From contig NZ_JAAGVC010000050.1 in assembly GCF_010858045.1 (NCBI RefSeq), forward strand, positions 1-34,587: DNA of 34,587 bases, given 5' to 3'. The notes beneath the pieces are model-generated. The model saw only the letters and a list, made by a program, of their open reading frames with translations, made no database searches and was not told the origin of the DNA. The position numbers and the translations under genes are program-made. Positions 15,709-24,691 of the stretch are shown piece after piece (the first letter of the stretch is position 1; the number at the start of each line of letters is the position of its first letter). The stretch comes from Nocardia cyriacigeorgica (GTDB lineage Bacteria > Actinomycetota > Actinomycetes > Mycobacteriales > Mycobacteriaceae).

Positions 15709-16596
15709 TCAGCCCGCGGCGGCCGGACGGAAGCGCCCACCGAGCCGTTCGATGGCGCCTGCGCATTCGGCTGCCTCGCGCTGTGCCGCAGTGCGATCGA
15801 TGTCACGTACCGCCACTCCGGTCCGCAACATGGCACAGGCCCAGCGCAACGGCAGCAACCCGTGCGCACGACATTCGGCGGCGACGGTCTCGGCGAGCTC
15901 GCAGGCCCGCTCACCGGACCCGGTGGCGGCGGTCGCCGCGGCGAGCAGCAGTCGCGATTTCACCTGATGCCGCACCGAAGGGCCTTGTTCGGCGAGGGCG
16001 AGCGCGGCCTCGGCCTGGGGCAGGGCCGCGGCGAAGCGTCCCGACGCGAGCGCGGTCTCGGCGCTCACCCAGTGCAGCCGGATCGCCGACCGCAGCCGCT
16101 CCTGGCTCGGCGCTTCGGCGGCCTCGCCGAGCAGGGCGCGCACCCGGGCGAGTAGGGCGGCGGCCAGATCGGTGCGTCCGGTGCCGAGCGCGTCGGCGGC
16201 CAGCCCGGTCAGCGCGTCGCAGGCGGCGTCGAGCCGGTACGGCGCGTGCCCCTCCTCCGTGCGGGCCTCGGCCGCGCCGGGCACGGCGAGCGCCGCGGCG
16301 GCCCCGTCGTGCCGGGCGGCGACGGCATGCCAGCCCAGTTGACGCAGCAGTGAGCCGCGGGTGGATGCCGCGAGAGCCGCGAGCATCGGGTCGACCCGAT
16401 GCTTGTTCACCTCGCGCAGTTCGGCACGGGCGGCGGCGTAGCGACCCTGACCGCCGAGCGCCACCGCGCGCAGCCAGGCTTCACGCGCATCGCGGGCGGC
16501 CGGCAACTCGGTAGCGGACACGCCTGGTCGGGCGCCGAAGGCGGCGTCGGCGAGTAGCGCGCCGTGCGGGTCGTGGCGGGGAACCGGGACGAACAC
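15709..16596 (-). CDS. Helical-repeat (TPR-like) conserved actinobacterial protein
   Basis: The 295-residue protein is almost all alpha-helical and Ala-rich, with repeated 30-40 residue helical pairs (for example ARAELREVNKHRVDPMLAAL, RFAAALPQAEAALALAEQG and RACELAETVAAECRAHGL) that look like tetratricopeptide repeats. No catalytic motif is visible. It corresponds by position to the conserved hypothetical gene between sigD and whiB3 in M. tuberculosis (Rv3415c). It starts at GTG 16596, apparently leaderless, and precedes sigD by 163 bp on the same strand, so read-through into sigD is possible. A scaffolding or sensing role for SigD is speculation. Confidence 0.8.
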   Translation of the reverse strand: MFVPVPRHDPHGALLADAAFGARPGVSATELPAARDAREAWLRAVALGGQGRYAAARAELREVNKHRVDPMLAALAASTRGSLLRQLGWHAVAARHDGAAAALAVPGAAEARTEEGHAPYRLDAACDALTGLAADALGTGRTDLAAALLARVRALLGEAAEAPSQERLRSAIRLHWVSAETALASGRFAAALPQAEAALALAEQGPSVRHQVKSRLLLAAATAATGSGERACELAETVAAECRAHGLLPLRWACAMLRTGVAVRDIDRTAAQREAAECAGAIERLGGRFRPAAAG

Positions 16597-16602
16597 CGCC
16601 GC

Positions 16603-16608
16603 ACTCTA
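16603..16608 (-). promoter_or_regulatory. Candidate -10 box of a leaderless mRNA (TPR-like gene)
   Basis: On the minus strand TAGAGT is followed by 6 nt and GTG 16596, without a ribosome site. Confidence 0.5.
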
Positions 16609-17070
16609 TCCCGGCCCGTCCCGCGTCCACCGCCCCCGGCGCGGCCATGCGGACCACGAGCAACCGTTCAGCTTTCTTTTGCGCGCGAAGCATACAGAGA
16701 AACGAATGTGTCGGTACACGTCATGTTTCCATCAGGTAAAACTCGCCCCGGCAATCGGCCGGCATGCGCCCCTCGAATTCATATGCGTTTCGCGCAATTA
16801 ACCCGTGCGCCCCGTTATCGCCATCTCCCCCTGCCCGGATCACACCCACGGCGGAGCGGTTCGGCAACGCCGGGCGGGCGATGCCGGATCGACGATCGAA
16901 TCAACATCCTGAACACAGCCGCCACCTGCACTGATTCGCGGACGCCGAAGACGTGGCGGCACAGCGCCGTCGAGCCAACCGGCCATTATCGCCGGAAGGA
17001 ACGTTAAAAGTAAACAGTGCCAAGGTTAAATTTGGCCGCTGAACATTTGAGAAACCGCTGCGCCGAACTA

Positions 17071-17100
17071 TTGACGGAAATTCGCGGCGGGACCTAACGT
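17071..17100 (+). promoter_or_regulatory. Candidate sigma-A-type promoter of whiB3
   Basis: TTGACG (17071-17076), 18 nt, then TAACGT (17095-17100, fits TANNNT). A start near 17107 would leave a leader of about 170 nt before the whiB3 ATG. Confidence 0.45.
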
Positions 17101-17279
17101 AACTCATCGCCACGGACGGCGCCGCGCGAAATTGCAGCGACCATCATTGGCGGGCTCTCGGACGACACACGCCGCACCGTGGCCGGAATGTGCCCGGCCG
17201 GATGACCATCCGCGCCGGGAGAAGTTGCAGACCACCCGCTCGACAACGTCGACGAGCTCGCACCACGAGGAGTTCACAC

Positions 17280-17573
17280 ATGCCCATGCCCACCCACCTT
17301 CCCGGACCGAACGCCGATGTCTGGGATTGGCAGATGCGCGGATCCTGCCGCGGTGTGGACTCCGCGGTGTTCTTCCATCCCGACGGCGAGCGCGGTCGCG
17401 CCCGTACCGCGCGCGAGATGCGCGCCAAGGAGATCTGCCACAGCTGCCCGGTGCTGATGCAGTGCCGCAGCCACGCCCTCAAAGTCAGCGAGCCCTACGG
17501 CATCTGGGGCGGCATGTCCGAGACCGAGCGGGAGATGCATGCCCGGCGCAATCGGCGCCGGATGGCGGTCTGA
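17280..17573 (+). CDS. whiB3: WhiB3-type iron-sulfur redox regulator
   Basis: A 97-residue Wbl protein. The four cluster ligands are C23, C53, C56 and C62 (CxxC in ICHSCPVLMQC), followed by the turn GIWGG (74-78) and the basic DNA-binding tail ARRNRRRMAV. In mycobacteria WhiB3 binds a [4Fe-4S] cluster, senses NO, oxygen and redox state, and works with the primary sigma factor region 4. Assignment to WhiB3 rather than another Wbl rests on the sequence DVWDWQMRGSCRG and on its place between the sigD and groEL1 loci. ATG 17280 is set by GAGGAG about 8 nt upstream; a second in-frame ATG follows two codons later. Confidence 0.92.
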   Translation: MPMPTHLPGPNADVWDWQMRGSCRGVDSAVFFHPDGERGRARTAREMRAKEICHSCPVLMQCRSHALKVSEPYGIWGGMSETEREMHARRNRRRMAV

Positions 17574-17628
17574 GTCGCCGCTGGTCACGCTCGTACGCCC
17601 GCGTTCGCGACGGATTGCGAATCCCTTC

Positions 17629-17656
17629 CCATCCACATCGCGCAGGGCGCCGAATC
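17629..17656 (+). promoter_or_regulatory. Candidate SigK-dependent promoter
   Basis: CCATCC (17629-17634), 15 nt, then CCGAATC (17650-17656). This resembles the SigK promoter described for M. tuberculosis (CCATCC and CCGAATA elements, as I recall). It faces sigK and lies about 210 bp upstream, so it could serve autoregulation. Confidence 0.45.
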
Positions 17657-17866
17657 CCTAGCAACAACTGCTGACAGCACTATCGGTCGAGTCGCGCGCC
17701 GGCACACGGTCGTTCGGCTCGTACGCACGACAACGCCCGTCAGGCCCTCGGTCACCACCGAGCGCGCCTGTCGGCGTCGAAACGCACGCTGCCGCACAGG
17801 GCCCCTGCCGAGCGAATCCGATAGCGGCACGCTACGGTAGTGACCGATGACACAGAATGGAGCGTT

Positions 17867-18505
17867 GTGACAACGCGGCCGCCGGCCGCAGAGGGCGACT
17901 CGTTCCGTGGAGAAGCCTTTCCACTCAGCGTGGAATCTGCGGTCTCGGCACGCGCAGCTGAAAGCATCGAACTCGCCGCGCTTTTGCATCGGTGTGGCCA
18001 GTCCGACCAGGAAGCCTTCGCCGAGCTCTACGACCGAACGTGTGCGCGCGTCTACGGTCTGGTGTTGCGCGTCCTCCATGACCCGGGCTATGCGGAGGAG
18101 ACCGCGCAAGAGGTCTATCTCCAGGTCTGGCGAACGGCGGCGAGTTTCGATCCGGACAAGGGGTCGGCCGCCACCTGGCTGATGACGCTGGCACATCGCC
18201 GCGCCGTCGACCGGGTGCGGGCCGAGCAGGCCCATACCCAGCGCGAAGTCGCTTACGGGATACGGGTTCTCGGCAACGACTTCGACGAGGTCACCGAGGA
18301 GGTCGAGCGTAAATTCGAACAGCAGGCCGTCCTGGCCAGTCTCGGTGACCTCACCGAAACCCAGCGGGAGGCCATCTCGCTCGCCTACTACGGCGGGCGA
18401 ACCTACGCCGAGGTGGCCAGCCATCTGGGCGTAGGGTTACCGACCGTTAAGTCCCGAATTCGGGATGGATTGACACGACTGAAGAAAAGTTTGGGGGTGA
18501 CGTGA
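17867..18505 (+). CDS. sigK: ECF sigma factor SigK
   Basis: A 212-residue ECF sigma factor. Region 2 (about 48-118) contains DQEAFAELYDRTCARVYGLV, GYAEETAQEVYLQVW and MTLAHRRAVDRVR. Region 4 (about 155-207) contains LTETQREAISLAYYGGRTY and the helix-turn-helix GVGLPTVKSRIRDGLTRLK. These features, and the anti-sigma gene that follows after 1 bp, match SigK. In M. tuberculosis SigK drives genes for secreted antigens such as MPT70/83 under the redox-sensitive anti-sigma factor RskA. GTG 17867 is preferred because GGAG lies 5 nt upstream; GTG 17840 is in frame but lacks a ribosome site. In M. tuberculosis sigK is elsewhere in the genome, so its place between whiB3 and groEL1 is a difference. Confidence 0.9.
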   Translation: MTTRPPAAEGDSFRGEAFPLSVESAVSARAAESIELAALLHRCGQSDQEAFAELYDRTCARVYGLVLRVLHDPGYAEETAQEVYLQVWRTAASFDPDKGSAATWLMTLAHRRAVDRVRAEQAHTQREVAYGIRVLGNDFDEVTEEVERKFEQQAVLASLGDLTETQREAISLAYYGGRTYAEVASHLGVGLPTVKSRIRDGLTRLKKSLGVT

Positions 18506-18506
18506 G

Positions 18507-18758
18507 ATGAACGAACGGCAGATCGATCTCGCGCACACCGTCGCGCTCGGATCGATCGACGACGAAGACCATCAAGCGGTACAAGAACTGCTCGACAGTG
18601 AAGACCCTGCTCGGCGTGCCGAGTTCATCACCGAGGTGCACCTCACCAGGGAGGCCCTCGGAGCGCTCGCCGCCGCGACGGCTGTTCAGCCGCCGGCGGC
18701 GCTGCGCGGGCGGCTGCTCACCGCGATCGCCGCGGAGCAGCCGCCGGTCGCTTCCTGA
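18507..18758 (+). CDS. Minimal RskA-like anti-sigma factor without membrane domain
   Basis: An 83-residue protein that begins 1 bp after the sigK stop. It resembles the N-terminal sigma-binding domain of RskA (about 1-75: LAHTVALGSIDDEDHQAVQ, then TREALGALAAATAVQPPAAL and LRGRLLTAI). Typical RskA proteins are about 230 residues, with a transmembrane helix and an extracytoplasmic domain that lets SigK respond to signals outside. Here the ORF ends where that helix should begin. Only about 140 bp remain before groEL1, with no displaced membrane-helix coding in another frame, so a recent frameshift is unlikely. It is therefore probably a soluble anti-sigma factor, or a vestige. No zinc motif is seen. 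Confidence 0.8.
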   Translation: MNERQIDLAHTVALGSIDDEDHQAVQELLDSEDPARRAEFITEVHLTREALGALAAATAVQPPAALRGRLLTAIAAEQPPVAS

Positions 18759-18831
18759 CTTCTTTCCCGGGGATCGCCCCGGATTCTCTTGCGGTGTCCC
18801 GCGTCCCGCGCTCGAACGGCTGAAAGACGAA

Positions 18832-18868
18832 CGGACCGTTCACGTCCGTGGGGAACATGAACGGTCCG
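18832..18868. terminator. Bidirectional hairpin between the anti-sigma gene and groEL1
   Basis: CGGACCGTTCA (18832-18842) and TGAACGGTCCG (18858-18868) form an 11-bp perfect stem with a 15-nt loop in the short gap between two convergent genes. No long U-tract follows on either strand. Confidence 0.6.
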
Positions 18869-18899
18869 CTCGATCAACCCGAAGGCCGCGGCCTGCCCG

Positions 18900-20507
<1,608 letters not shown>

Positions 20508-20557
20508 ATGTGTTCGCTCCTGTGTTTCGGTGCGCTGTCACAGTGCGCGGAACGCAC

Positions 20558-20592
20558 TCCGCCCCGGGGTCAGAAGTCGACACCGGGGCGGA
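20558..20592 (-). terminator. Intercistronic hairpin between groES and groEL1
   Basis: TCCGCCCCGG (20558-20567) and CCGGGGCGGA (20583-20592) pair perfectly over 10 bp with a 15-nt loop. It lies 20 bp after the groES stop and could stop part of the transcripts or protect a processed groES mRNA. Confidence 0.5.
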
Positions 20593-20612
20593 ACGCCATG
20601 CGCAGCGATGAC

Positions 20613-20915
20613 TTACTTGCTGACGACAGCCAGCACGTCGCGCGCGGACAGGATCAGGTATTCCTCACCCTGGTACTTGATCTCGGTGCCGCCGTACTTG
20701 CTGTAGATGACGGTGTCGCCCTCCTGGACATCCAGCGGGATGCGCTTCTCGCCATCCTCGTCCCACCGGCCGGGGCCGACGGCGACAACGGTGCCCTCCT
20801 GCGGCTTTTCCTTCGCCGTATCCGGGATGACCAGGCCGGAGGCCGTCGTCGTCTCGGCCTCGTTGGCCTGGACGAGGATCTTGTCCTCGAGCGGCTTGAT
20901 GTTCACGCTCGCCAC
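20613..20915 (-). CDS. groES: Co-chaperonin GroES
   Basis: The 100-residue GroES caps the GroEL cavity. The sequence VNIKPLEDKILVQANEAETT, the mobile loop TTTASGLVIPDTAKEKPQEG (about 22-41) and the ending YLILSARDVLAVVSK are typical of actinobacteria. GTG 20915 is chosen because GGAGGG lies 6 nt upstream. It is the first gene of a groES-groEL1 operon controlled by the CIRCE operator at 21077-21103. Confidence 0.97.
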   Translation of the reverse strand: MASVNIKPLEDKILVQANEAETTTASGLVIPDTAKEKPQEGTVVAVGPGRWDEDGEKRIPLDVQEGDTVIYSKYGGTEIKYQGEEYLILSARDVLAVVSK

Positions 20916-21076
20916 GTTGAGCCCTCCACTTTCAGGGGATAACGGTCGTCCGGAACTGTTGTCCCGGACCATCGGTTCGGTCACGATGCCGACGCCTGCG
21001 CACAGCCCCGTCGTCGCGGGTGCCGGGACCTGCTCAGTAGTCGAACTGGCACTGGCACACACATCACACAGCGCCA

Positions 21077-21103
21077 CTAGCACTCTATACACGAGAGTGC
21101 CAG
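21077..21103. promoter_or_regulatory. CIRCE operator (HrcA binding site)
   Basis: CTAGCACTC-N9-GAGTGCCAG. It matches the CIRCE consensus TTAGCACTC-N9-GAGTGCTAA at 15 of 18 arm positions. HrcA repression of the groES-groEL1 operon, released on heat shock, follows from the family. Confidence 0.92.
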
Positions 21104-21110
21104 CGCTCAA
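21082..21110 (-). promoter_or_regulatory. groES promoter overlapping CIRCE
   Basis: On the minus strand TTGAGC (21110-21105), 17 nt, then TAGAGT (21087-21082). The -10 lies inside the CIRCE left arm, as expected if HrcA blocks polymerase binding. Confidence 0.6.
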
Positions 21111-21512
21111 GGGCGGGCTGTGCCAATCGGCCGGATCGTCCGCACAGCTGTCGCCGCAGCGCAGGGCCGATCTCTACATTCGGCCCGCCCCCAGCGCCGA
21201 GGGCTTCCTATTACTTCACAAAATCTGTAACGTTCGGATAACGGATTGTGACAGTATGGACGACGGTCGCTCAGCGGCCGCCGGGTTCATCACGAACCGG
21301 CGTCCCGGCGAGCGACAGGCCGTCACGAACGATCCGGCCAGCTGCACAGTAGAGCCCCAAGCAACACCTGATCCACAACCGTCCCGGCGCCCAAGAGGCA
21401 ACGAGACGGCCCGGATAGCGAACCCGGTTCGATCGTCATCCACGCGGTGCTCCGGGAGTCCATTCGAGATGGTCGCCCGACACCAGGACCATCCGCTCGA
21501 AGGGAGGTGAAC

Positions 21513-23084
21513 ATGCGAACATCCCTCGGTATCTCCGCCGGGAACGAGGTGGTGTGCTCGGCGCTCGTCGCCACCGCCGGGAACGGAGCCCAGAGCTTCG
21601 ATTACCGCGTGGTGTCGGCCGACGCCCATTCCGATCTCGGCGATCTGGTCGCCTCGTCGATCGAGCTGATGACCACCCAGCTGCCGACGACCCATCCGCA
21701 CGATACGGGCTACGCGGGCACCAAGGCCTTCGAACTCGACGCGGCGCTGAGCAGCCCGCCGACCGCTGTCGCGGTCGCCTACCGCAGCAAGGCCCAGGCC
21801 CAAGCGATCCGCTCGGCCACCGGCAAGCAGCACGAGCTCCAGCTGGTGCCCGAGGCCACCGCCGCGCTCGCCTTCCTCCGCCACACCGGCCTCGTCGACC
21901 GATACCGCACCGTCGCGCTGGTCGATGTCGGCGCGTCCGGAGTCACCGTCACCGTCGCCACCCAGGCCGACGGCACGGTGCTGCATTCGGCGCGCACCAC
22001 CACCGTCGGCGGCAACGCCATCGACGAGCTGATCTACCACCATCTGGTCGACGCCCACTACGCCCGCCGCGGTACCCGCCCCAACCGGACCATGCTCACC
22101 AACCGGGGCCGTGCCGCCAAGGAGCACCTGTCCATCGCGCCCGCGGTCACCATCGACCACGTGGCCGGACGCCCCCTCAAGCTCACCCGCACCGACTTCG
22201 AGGAACTGATCGCCGATCAGCTGCGCGAGCTGGCCGCGTTCACCGCGGTCACCTTCGGGCGCGCACCCGAGCGTCCGGAAGCGGTCTGCGTGATCGGCGG
22301 CGGCGCCAATGTTCCCGCCGTGGTCGAGACCCTGCAGCACGAACTCGACATCCCCGTACTCACGGTCCCGGATCCGGACGCCGTCATCGCCAAGGGCGCC
22401 GCGCTGCTCGCCGACGAGACCCAGCCCGCCGCGGGCTCGGTCGCCGCGCTCGCCGCGGATGCGCCGGTGGGCACGTTCACCAAGGTCGTCGGCACGCTGG
22501 CCGGTGCGATCGTGGTCGTCGGTCTGGTCATCGGCTACGGGGTGAAGGCGCTCGCCCCGACCTCCGGCGAAGAGGTCTCCCCGGCGGGCACCACCAGCAG
22601 CACCGAGCTACCGCCCACGATGACGTCCTACCCGCCCGCGGTGCCAGGCAGCGCCACCACCGGCGGCGAGCGCGAGTCTCCGGTCCGTCCCACCGGCACC
22701 ACGATCGCCCCGAGCCCGAGCCCCGATCAGCTGCCGAGTACCACCGGGGTCGCACCGACCACCCCGCGCAGCTCGTCCACCCAGCCGACGCTGCGCCCCG
22801 ATCCGAACCTGCCGTCGATCCCGTTCCCGGAGCTGCCGGAGCTGCTCGGCCCGCTGTTCCCGCCGAGCACCACCGCGCCATCGGGTTCGGGGGCCGCGCC
22901 CGAGACGGGCCGCGAAGGCGCCGACACCGAGCCGAGCACCAGCGGCACGCCCACACCGGGCGCCGCGCCGACGACCGTTCGGCCGAGCGGGCCGCCGGCT
23001 CAGGCGCCCGCGCAGGGCCGCGTGCCGATTCCCCGGGCCGGCACAGGCTCGTCGGATGGACAGCCGACCGCACCCACGCAGTGA
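21513..23084 (+). CDS. Membrane-anchored Hsp70-type ATPase-domain protein
   Basis: A 523-residue protein. Residues 1-300 form an actin/Hsp70-like nucleotide domain: the phosphate-1 region LGISAGN (5-11) lacks the usual DLGTT aspartate, the connect region is VPEATAALAF (112-121), phosphate-2 is VDVGASGVTVTV (137-148), and the adenosine motif is GGGANVPAV (262-270). There is no peptide-binding domain. One transmembrane helix lies at about 323-343, followed by a 180-residue Pro/Ser/Thr-rich tail, presumably outside the cell. ATG 21513 follows a near-perfect ribosome site. The gene is divergent from CIRCE-controlled groES. It resembles Hsp70-family membrane proteins of actinobacteria whose role is unknown; weakened phosphate motifs leave ATPase activity in doubt. 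Confidence 0.85.
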   Translation: MRTSLGISAGNEVVCSALVATAGNGAQSFDYRVVSADAHSDLGDLVASSIELMTTQLPTTHPHDTGYAGTKAFELDAALSSPPTAVAVAYRSKAQAQAIRSATGKQHELQLVPEATAALAFLRHTGLVDRYRTVALVDVGASGVTVTVATQADGTVLHSARTTTVGGNAIDELIYHHLVDAHYARRGTRPNRTMLTNRGRAAKEHLSIAPAVTIDHVAGRPLKLTRTDFEELIADQLRELAAFTAVTFGRAPERPEAVCVIGGGANVPAVVETLQHELDIPVLTVPDPDAVIAKGAALLADETQPAAGSVAALAADAPVGTFTKVVGTLAGAIVVVGLVIGYGVKALAPTSGEEVSPAGTTSSTELPPTMTSYPPAVPGSATTGGERESPVRPTGTTIAPSPSPDQLPSTTGVAPTTPRSSSTQPTLRPDPNLPSIPFPELPELLGPLFPPSTTAPSGSGAAPETGREGADTEPSTSGTPTPGAAPTTVRPSGPPAQAPAQGRVPIPRAGTGSSDGQPTAPTQ

Positions 23085-23133
23085 GCGGGCCGGTGGTCGG
23101 CCGGGCCGCGTGGTCTGCCGGCAGTGAACCGGC

Positions 23134-24177
23134 TCAGGACACCTGACTGACCGATACCGGCAGCCCCGGATCGGTCGCCACGGTCAGCGGCGAGGGTTTC
23201 GCACCACCCGCGATCACGTGGGCGCCGAGCGCCGCGATCATCACTCCGTTGTCGGTGCACAGCCGCGGCTTCGGCACTCGCAGCTCCAAACCGGCCGCCG
23301 CGCAACGCTCTTCGGCCAGCGAGCGGATCCGGGAATTGGCCGTCGCGCCGCCGCCGAGCACCAGCGTGCCGACGCCGACGTCCTGCGCGGCGCGCACCGC
23401 CTTCATGGTGAGCACGTCGGCGACGGCCTCCTGGAACGAGGCCGCGATATCCGGGATCGGCAGATCCTCCGTGGCCACCCCATCGCGTTGGGCGGCCTCG
23501 ACATAGCGAGCCACCGCGGTCTTCAACCCCGAGAACGAGAAGTCGTAGCGGGGATCGCGCGGGCCGGTCATGCCGCGCGGGAACGCGATGGCCTTCGGAT
23601 CGCCGGAGCGCGCGGCCGCGTCCAGCGCGGGGCCGCCTGGGAAGCCGAGGCCGAGCAACCGCGCGACCTTGTCGAACGCCTCGCCCGCCGCGTCGTCGAC
23701 GGTGCTGCCGAGCTCCACGATCGGCTCGGCCAGATCCGTGACGTGCAGCAGGTGGGTATGCCCGCCCGAGACCAGCAGCGCCACACACGGCGGCATCGGA
23801 CCGTGCTCGAGCGTATCGACCGCGACATGGCCGCCGAGATGGTTGAGCGCGTAGAACGGCACATCCCATGCCGCCGCATACGCCTTGGCGGCGGCGACTC
23901 CCACCAGCAACGCACCGGCCAGGCCCGGCCCGATGGTGACCGCGAGAGCGTCGGGGGCGACGATGCCCGCGCTCGACAACGCGCGCCGCATCGCGGGCAC
24001 GATCGCCTCCAGATGCGCACGCGAGGCGATCTCGGGCACGACGCCGCCGAAGCGGGCGTGCTGGTCGACACTCGAGGCGACCTCGTCGGCCAGCAGCTCA
24101 CAACTGCCGTCCGGATGGCGCCGCACGATGCCGACACCGGTTTCGTCGCAGGAGCTCTCGATACCCATGACGATCAC
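23134..24177 (-). CDS. tsaD: tRNA t6A threonylcarbamoyltransferase TsaD
   Basis: TsaD transfers the threonylcarbamoyl group to A37 of ANN-decoding tRNAs, with TsaB and TsaE. The 347-residue protein has the ASKHA signature GIESSCDETGVG (5-16), the metal-binding histidines H113 and H117 in NHLGGH, and SGGHTHLL (about 139-146). FSFSGLKTAVARYV and the late motif CTDNGVMIA are also present. GTG 24177 overlaps the rimI stop (GTGA), indicating coupled translation; ATG 24168 is an alternative. It ends the run alr-hydrolase-tsaE-tsaB-rimI-tsaD and converges on the Hsp70-like gene. Confidence 0.97.
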   Translation of the reverse strand: MIVMGIESSCDETGVGIVRRHPDGSCELLADEVASSVDQHARFGGVVPEIASRAHLEAIVPAMRRALSSAGIVAPDALAVTIGPGLAGALLVGVAAAKAYAAAWDVPFYALNHLGGHVAVDTLEHGPMPPCVALLVSGGHTHLLHVTDLAEPIVELGSTVDDAAGEAFDKVARLLGLGFPGGPALDAAARSGDPKAIAFPRGMTGPRDPRYDFSFSGLKTAVARYVEAAQRDGVATEDLPIPDIAASFQEAVADVLTMKAVRAAQDVGVGTLVLGGGATANSRIRSLAEERCAAAGLELRVPKPRLCTDNGVMIAALGAHVIAGGAKPSPLTVATDPGLPVSVSQVS

Positions 24178-24689
24178 GACAGCACCTCGTCCGGTCGATT
24201 CGCCTCGCCCCACTGCGCGCCCGCCGACGACAGCGCGGGCCTGCGCATGGTGTAGGCGTCGGCGCCGCTGGGATGGTAGTAGTTCTTGCGCAGGCCGATG
24301 ATGTGGAAGCCGTGCTTGGCGTAGAGCGCGATGGCCGCGGCATTGTCGGTGCGGACCTCGAGGAACACCGGCCCGCCGCGCACGGCGGCCTCGGCGAGCA
24401 GCGCTTCGAGCAGCTTGGTGCCGATACCGGCGCGATGGCATTGCGGGTCGACGCCGATGGTGTGCACCTCGGCCTCCGGATGTTCGTCGTCACCGAGCAG
24501 CGCGATGCCCGCGTAGCCGACCATGCGGCCGTCCTCGTCCCGCGCGGTGATGTAGCGGTTGTGCCCGGCCGCGAGCTCGGACCGGAACGACACCGCATGC
24601 CACGGATCGTCCTCCGGGAACAGCAGTTGCTCGAGTTCCACGCAGCGGTCGATATCGGCGACCGTCATCGGTTCGATGCGGATGCCCAC
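24174..24689 (-). CDS. rimI: Ribosomal protein S18-alanine N-acetyltransferase RimI
   Basis: A 171-residue GNAT acetyltransferase. The acetyl-CoA loop appears as VDPQCHRAGIGTKLLEALL (about 80-98), with the typical LEVRTDNAAAIALYAKHGF (about 109-127) and the C-terminal strand RKNYYHPSGADAYTMRR. RimI acetylates the N-terminus of ribosomal protein S18 and, in actinobacteria, other proteins. It is set between tsaB and tsaD in many bacteria, as here. It starts at GTG 24689, 2 bp after the tsaB stop, and overlaps tsaD by 4 bp. Confidence 0.94.
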   Translation of the reverse strand: MGIRIEPMTVADIDRCVELEQLLFPEDDPWHAVSFRSELAAGHNRYITARDEDGRMVGYAGIALLGDDEHPEAEVHTIGVDPQCHRAGIGTKLLEALLAEAAVRGGPVFLEVRTDNAAAIALYAKHGFHIIGLRKNYYHPSGADAYTMRRPALSSAGAQWGEANRPDEVLS

Positions 24690-24691
24690 GG

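Larger units (their letters stand above)
16597..17279. other. Long AT-richer intergenic region upstream of whiB3
   Basis: About 680 bp without a convincing gene; one antisense-type frame crosses it but has no family features. Base composition is visibly less GC-rich than the flanks between roughly 16,660 and 17,110. It contains the -10 of the TPR-like gene at one end and a plausible promoter of whiB3 (17071-17100) followed by about 170 nt of leader. The rest shows nothing I can name. Confidence 0.55.
20916..21512. other. Divergent regulatory region between groES and the Hsp70-like gene
   Basis: About 600 bp without a gene. It holds the groES promoter and CIRCE operator (21077-21110), about 160 nt of groES leader, and the ribosome site AGGGAGGTGA of the Hsp70-like gene at 21501-21510. 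No convincing promoter for the plus-strand gene was found. Confidence 0.6.

Noticed and set aside
16564..17007. A 147-codon frame upstream of whiB3
   Set aside because: No ribosome site, antisense to the start of the TPR-like gene at its beginning, and a low-complexity basic product without recognisable features.
17574..17866. Gap of about 290 bp between whiB3 and sigK as a possible coding stretch
   Set aside because: No frame with a ribosome site or family features; only the candidate SigK promoter could be supported.
21041..21060. Possible second CIRCE element near the first
   Set aside because: Only GGCACT-like half-sites are present; the matching GAGTGC arm is missing.
23117..23133. Short GCCGG/CCGGC hairpin between the Hsp70-like gene and tsaD
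   Set aside because: Only 5 bp of stem in GC-rich DNA; too weak to call a terminator.
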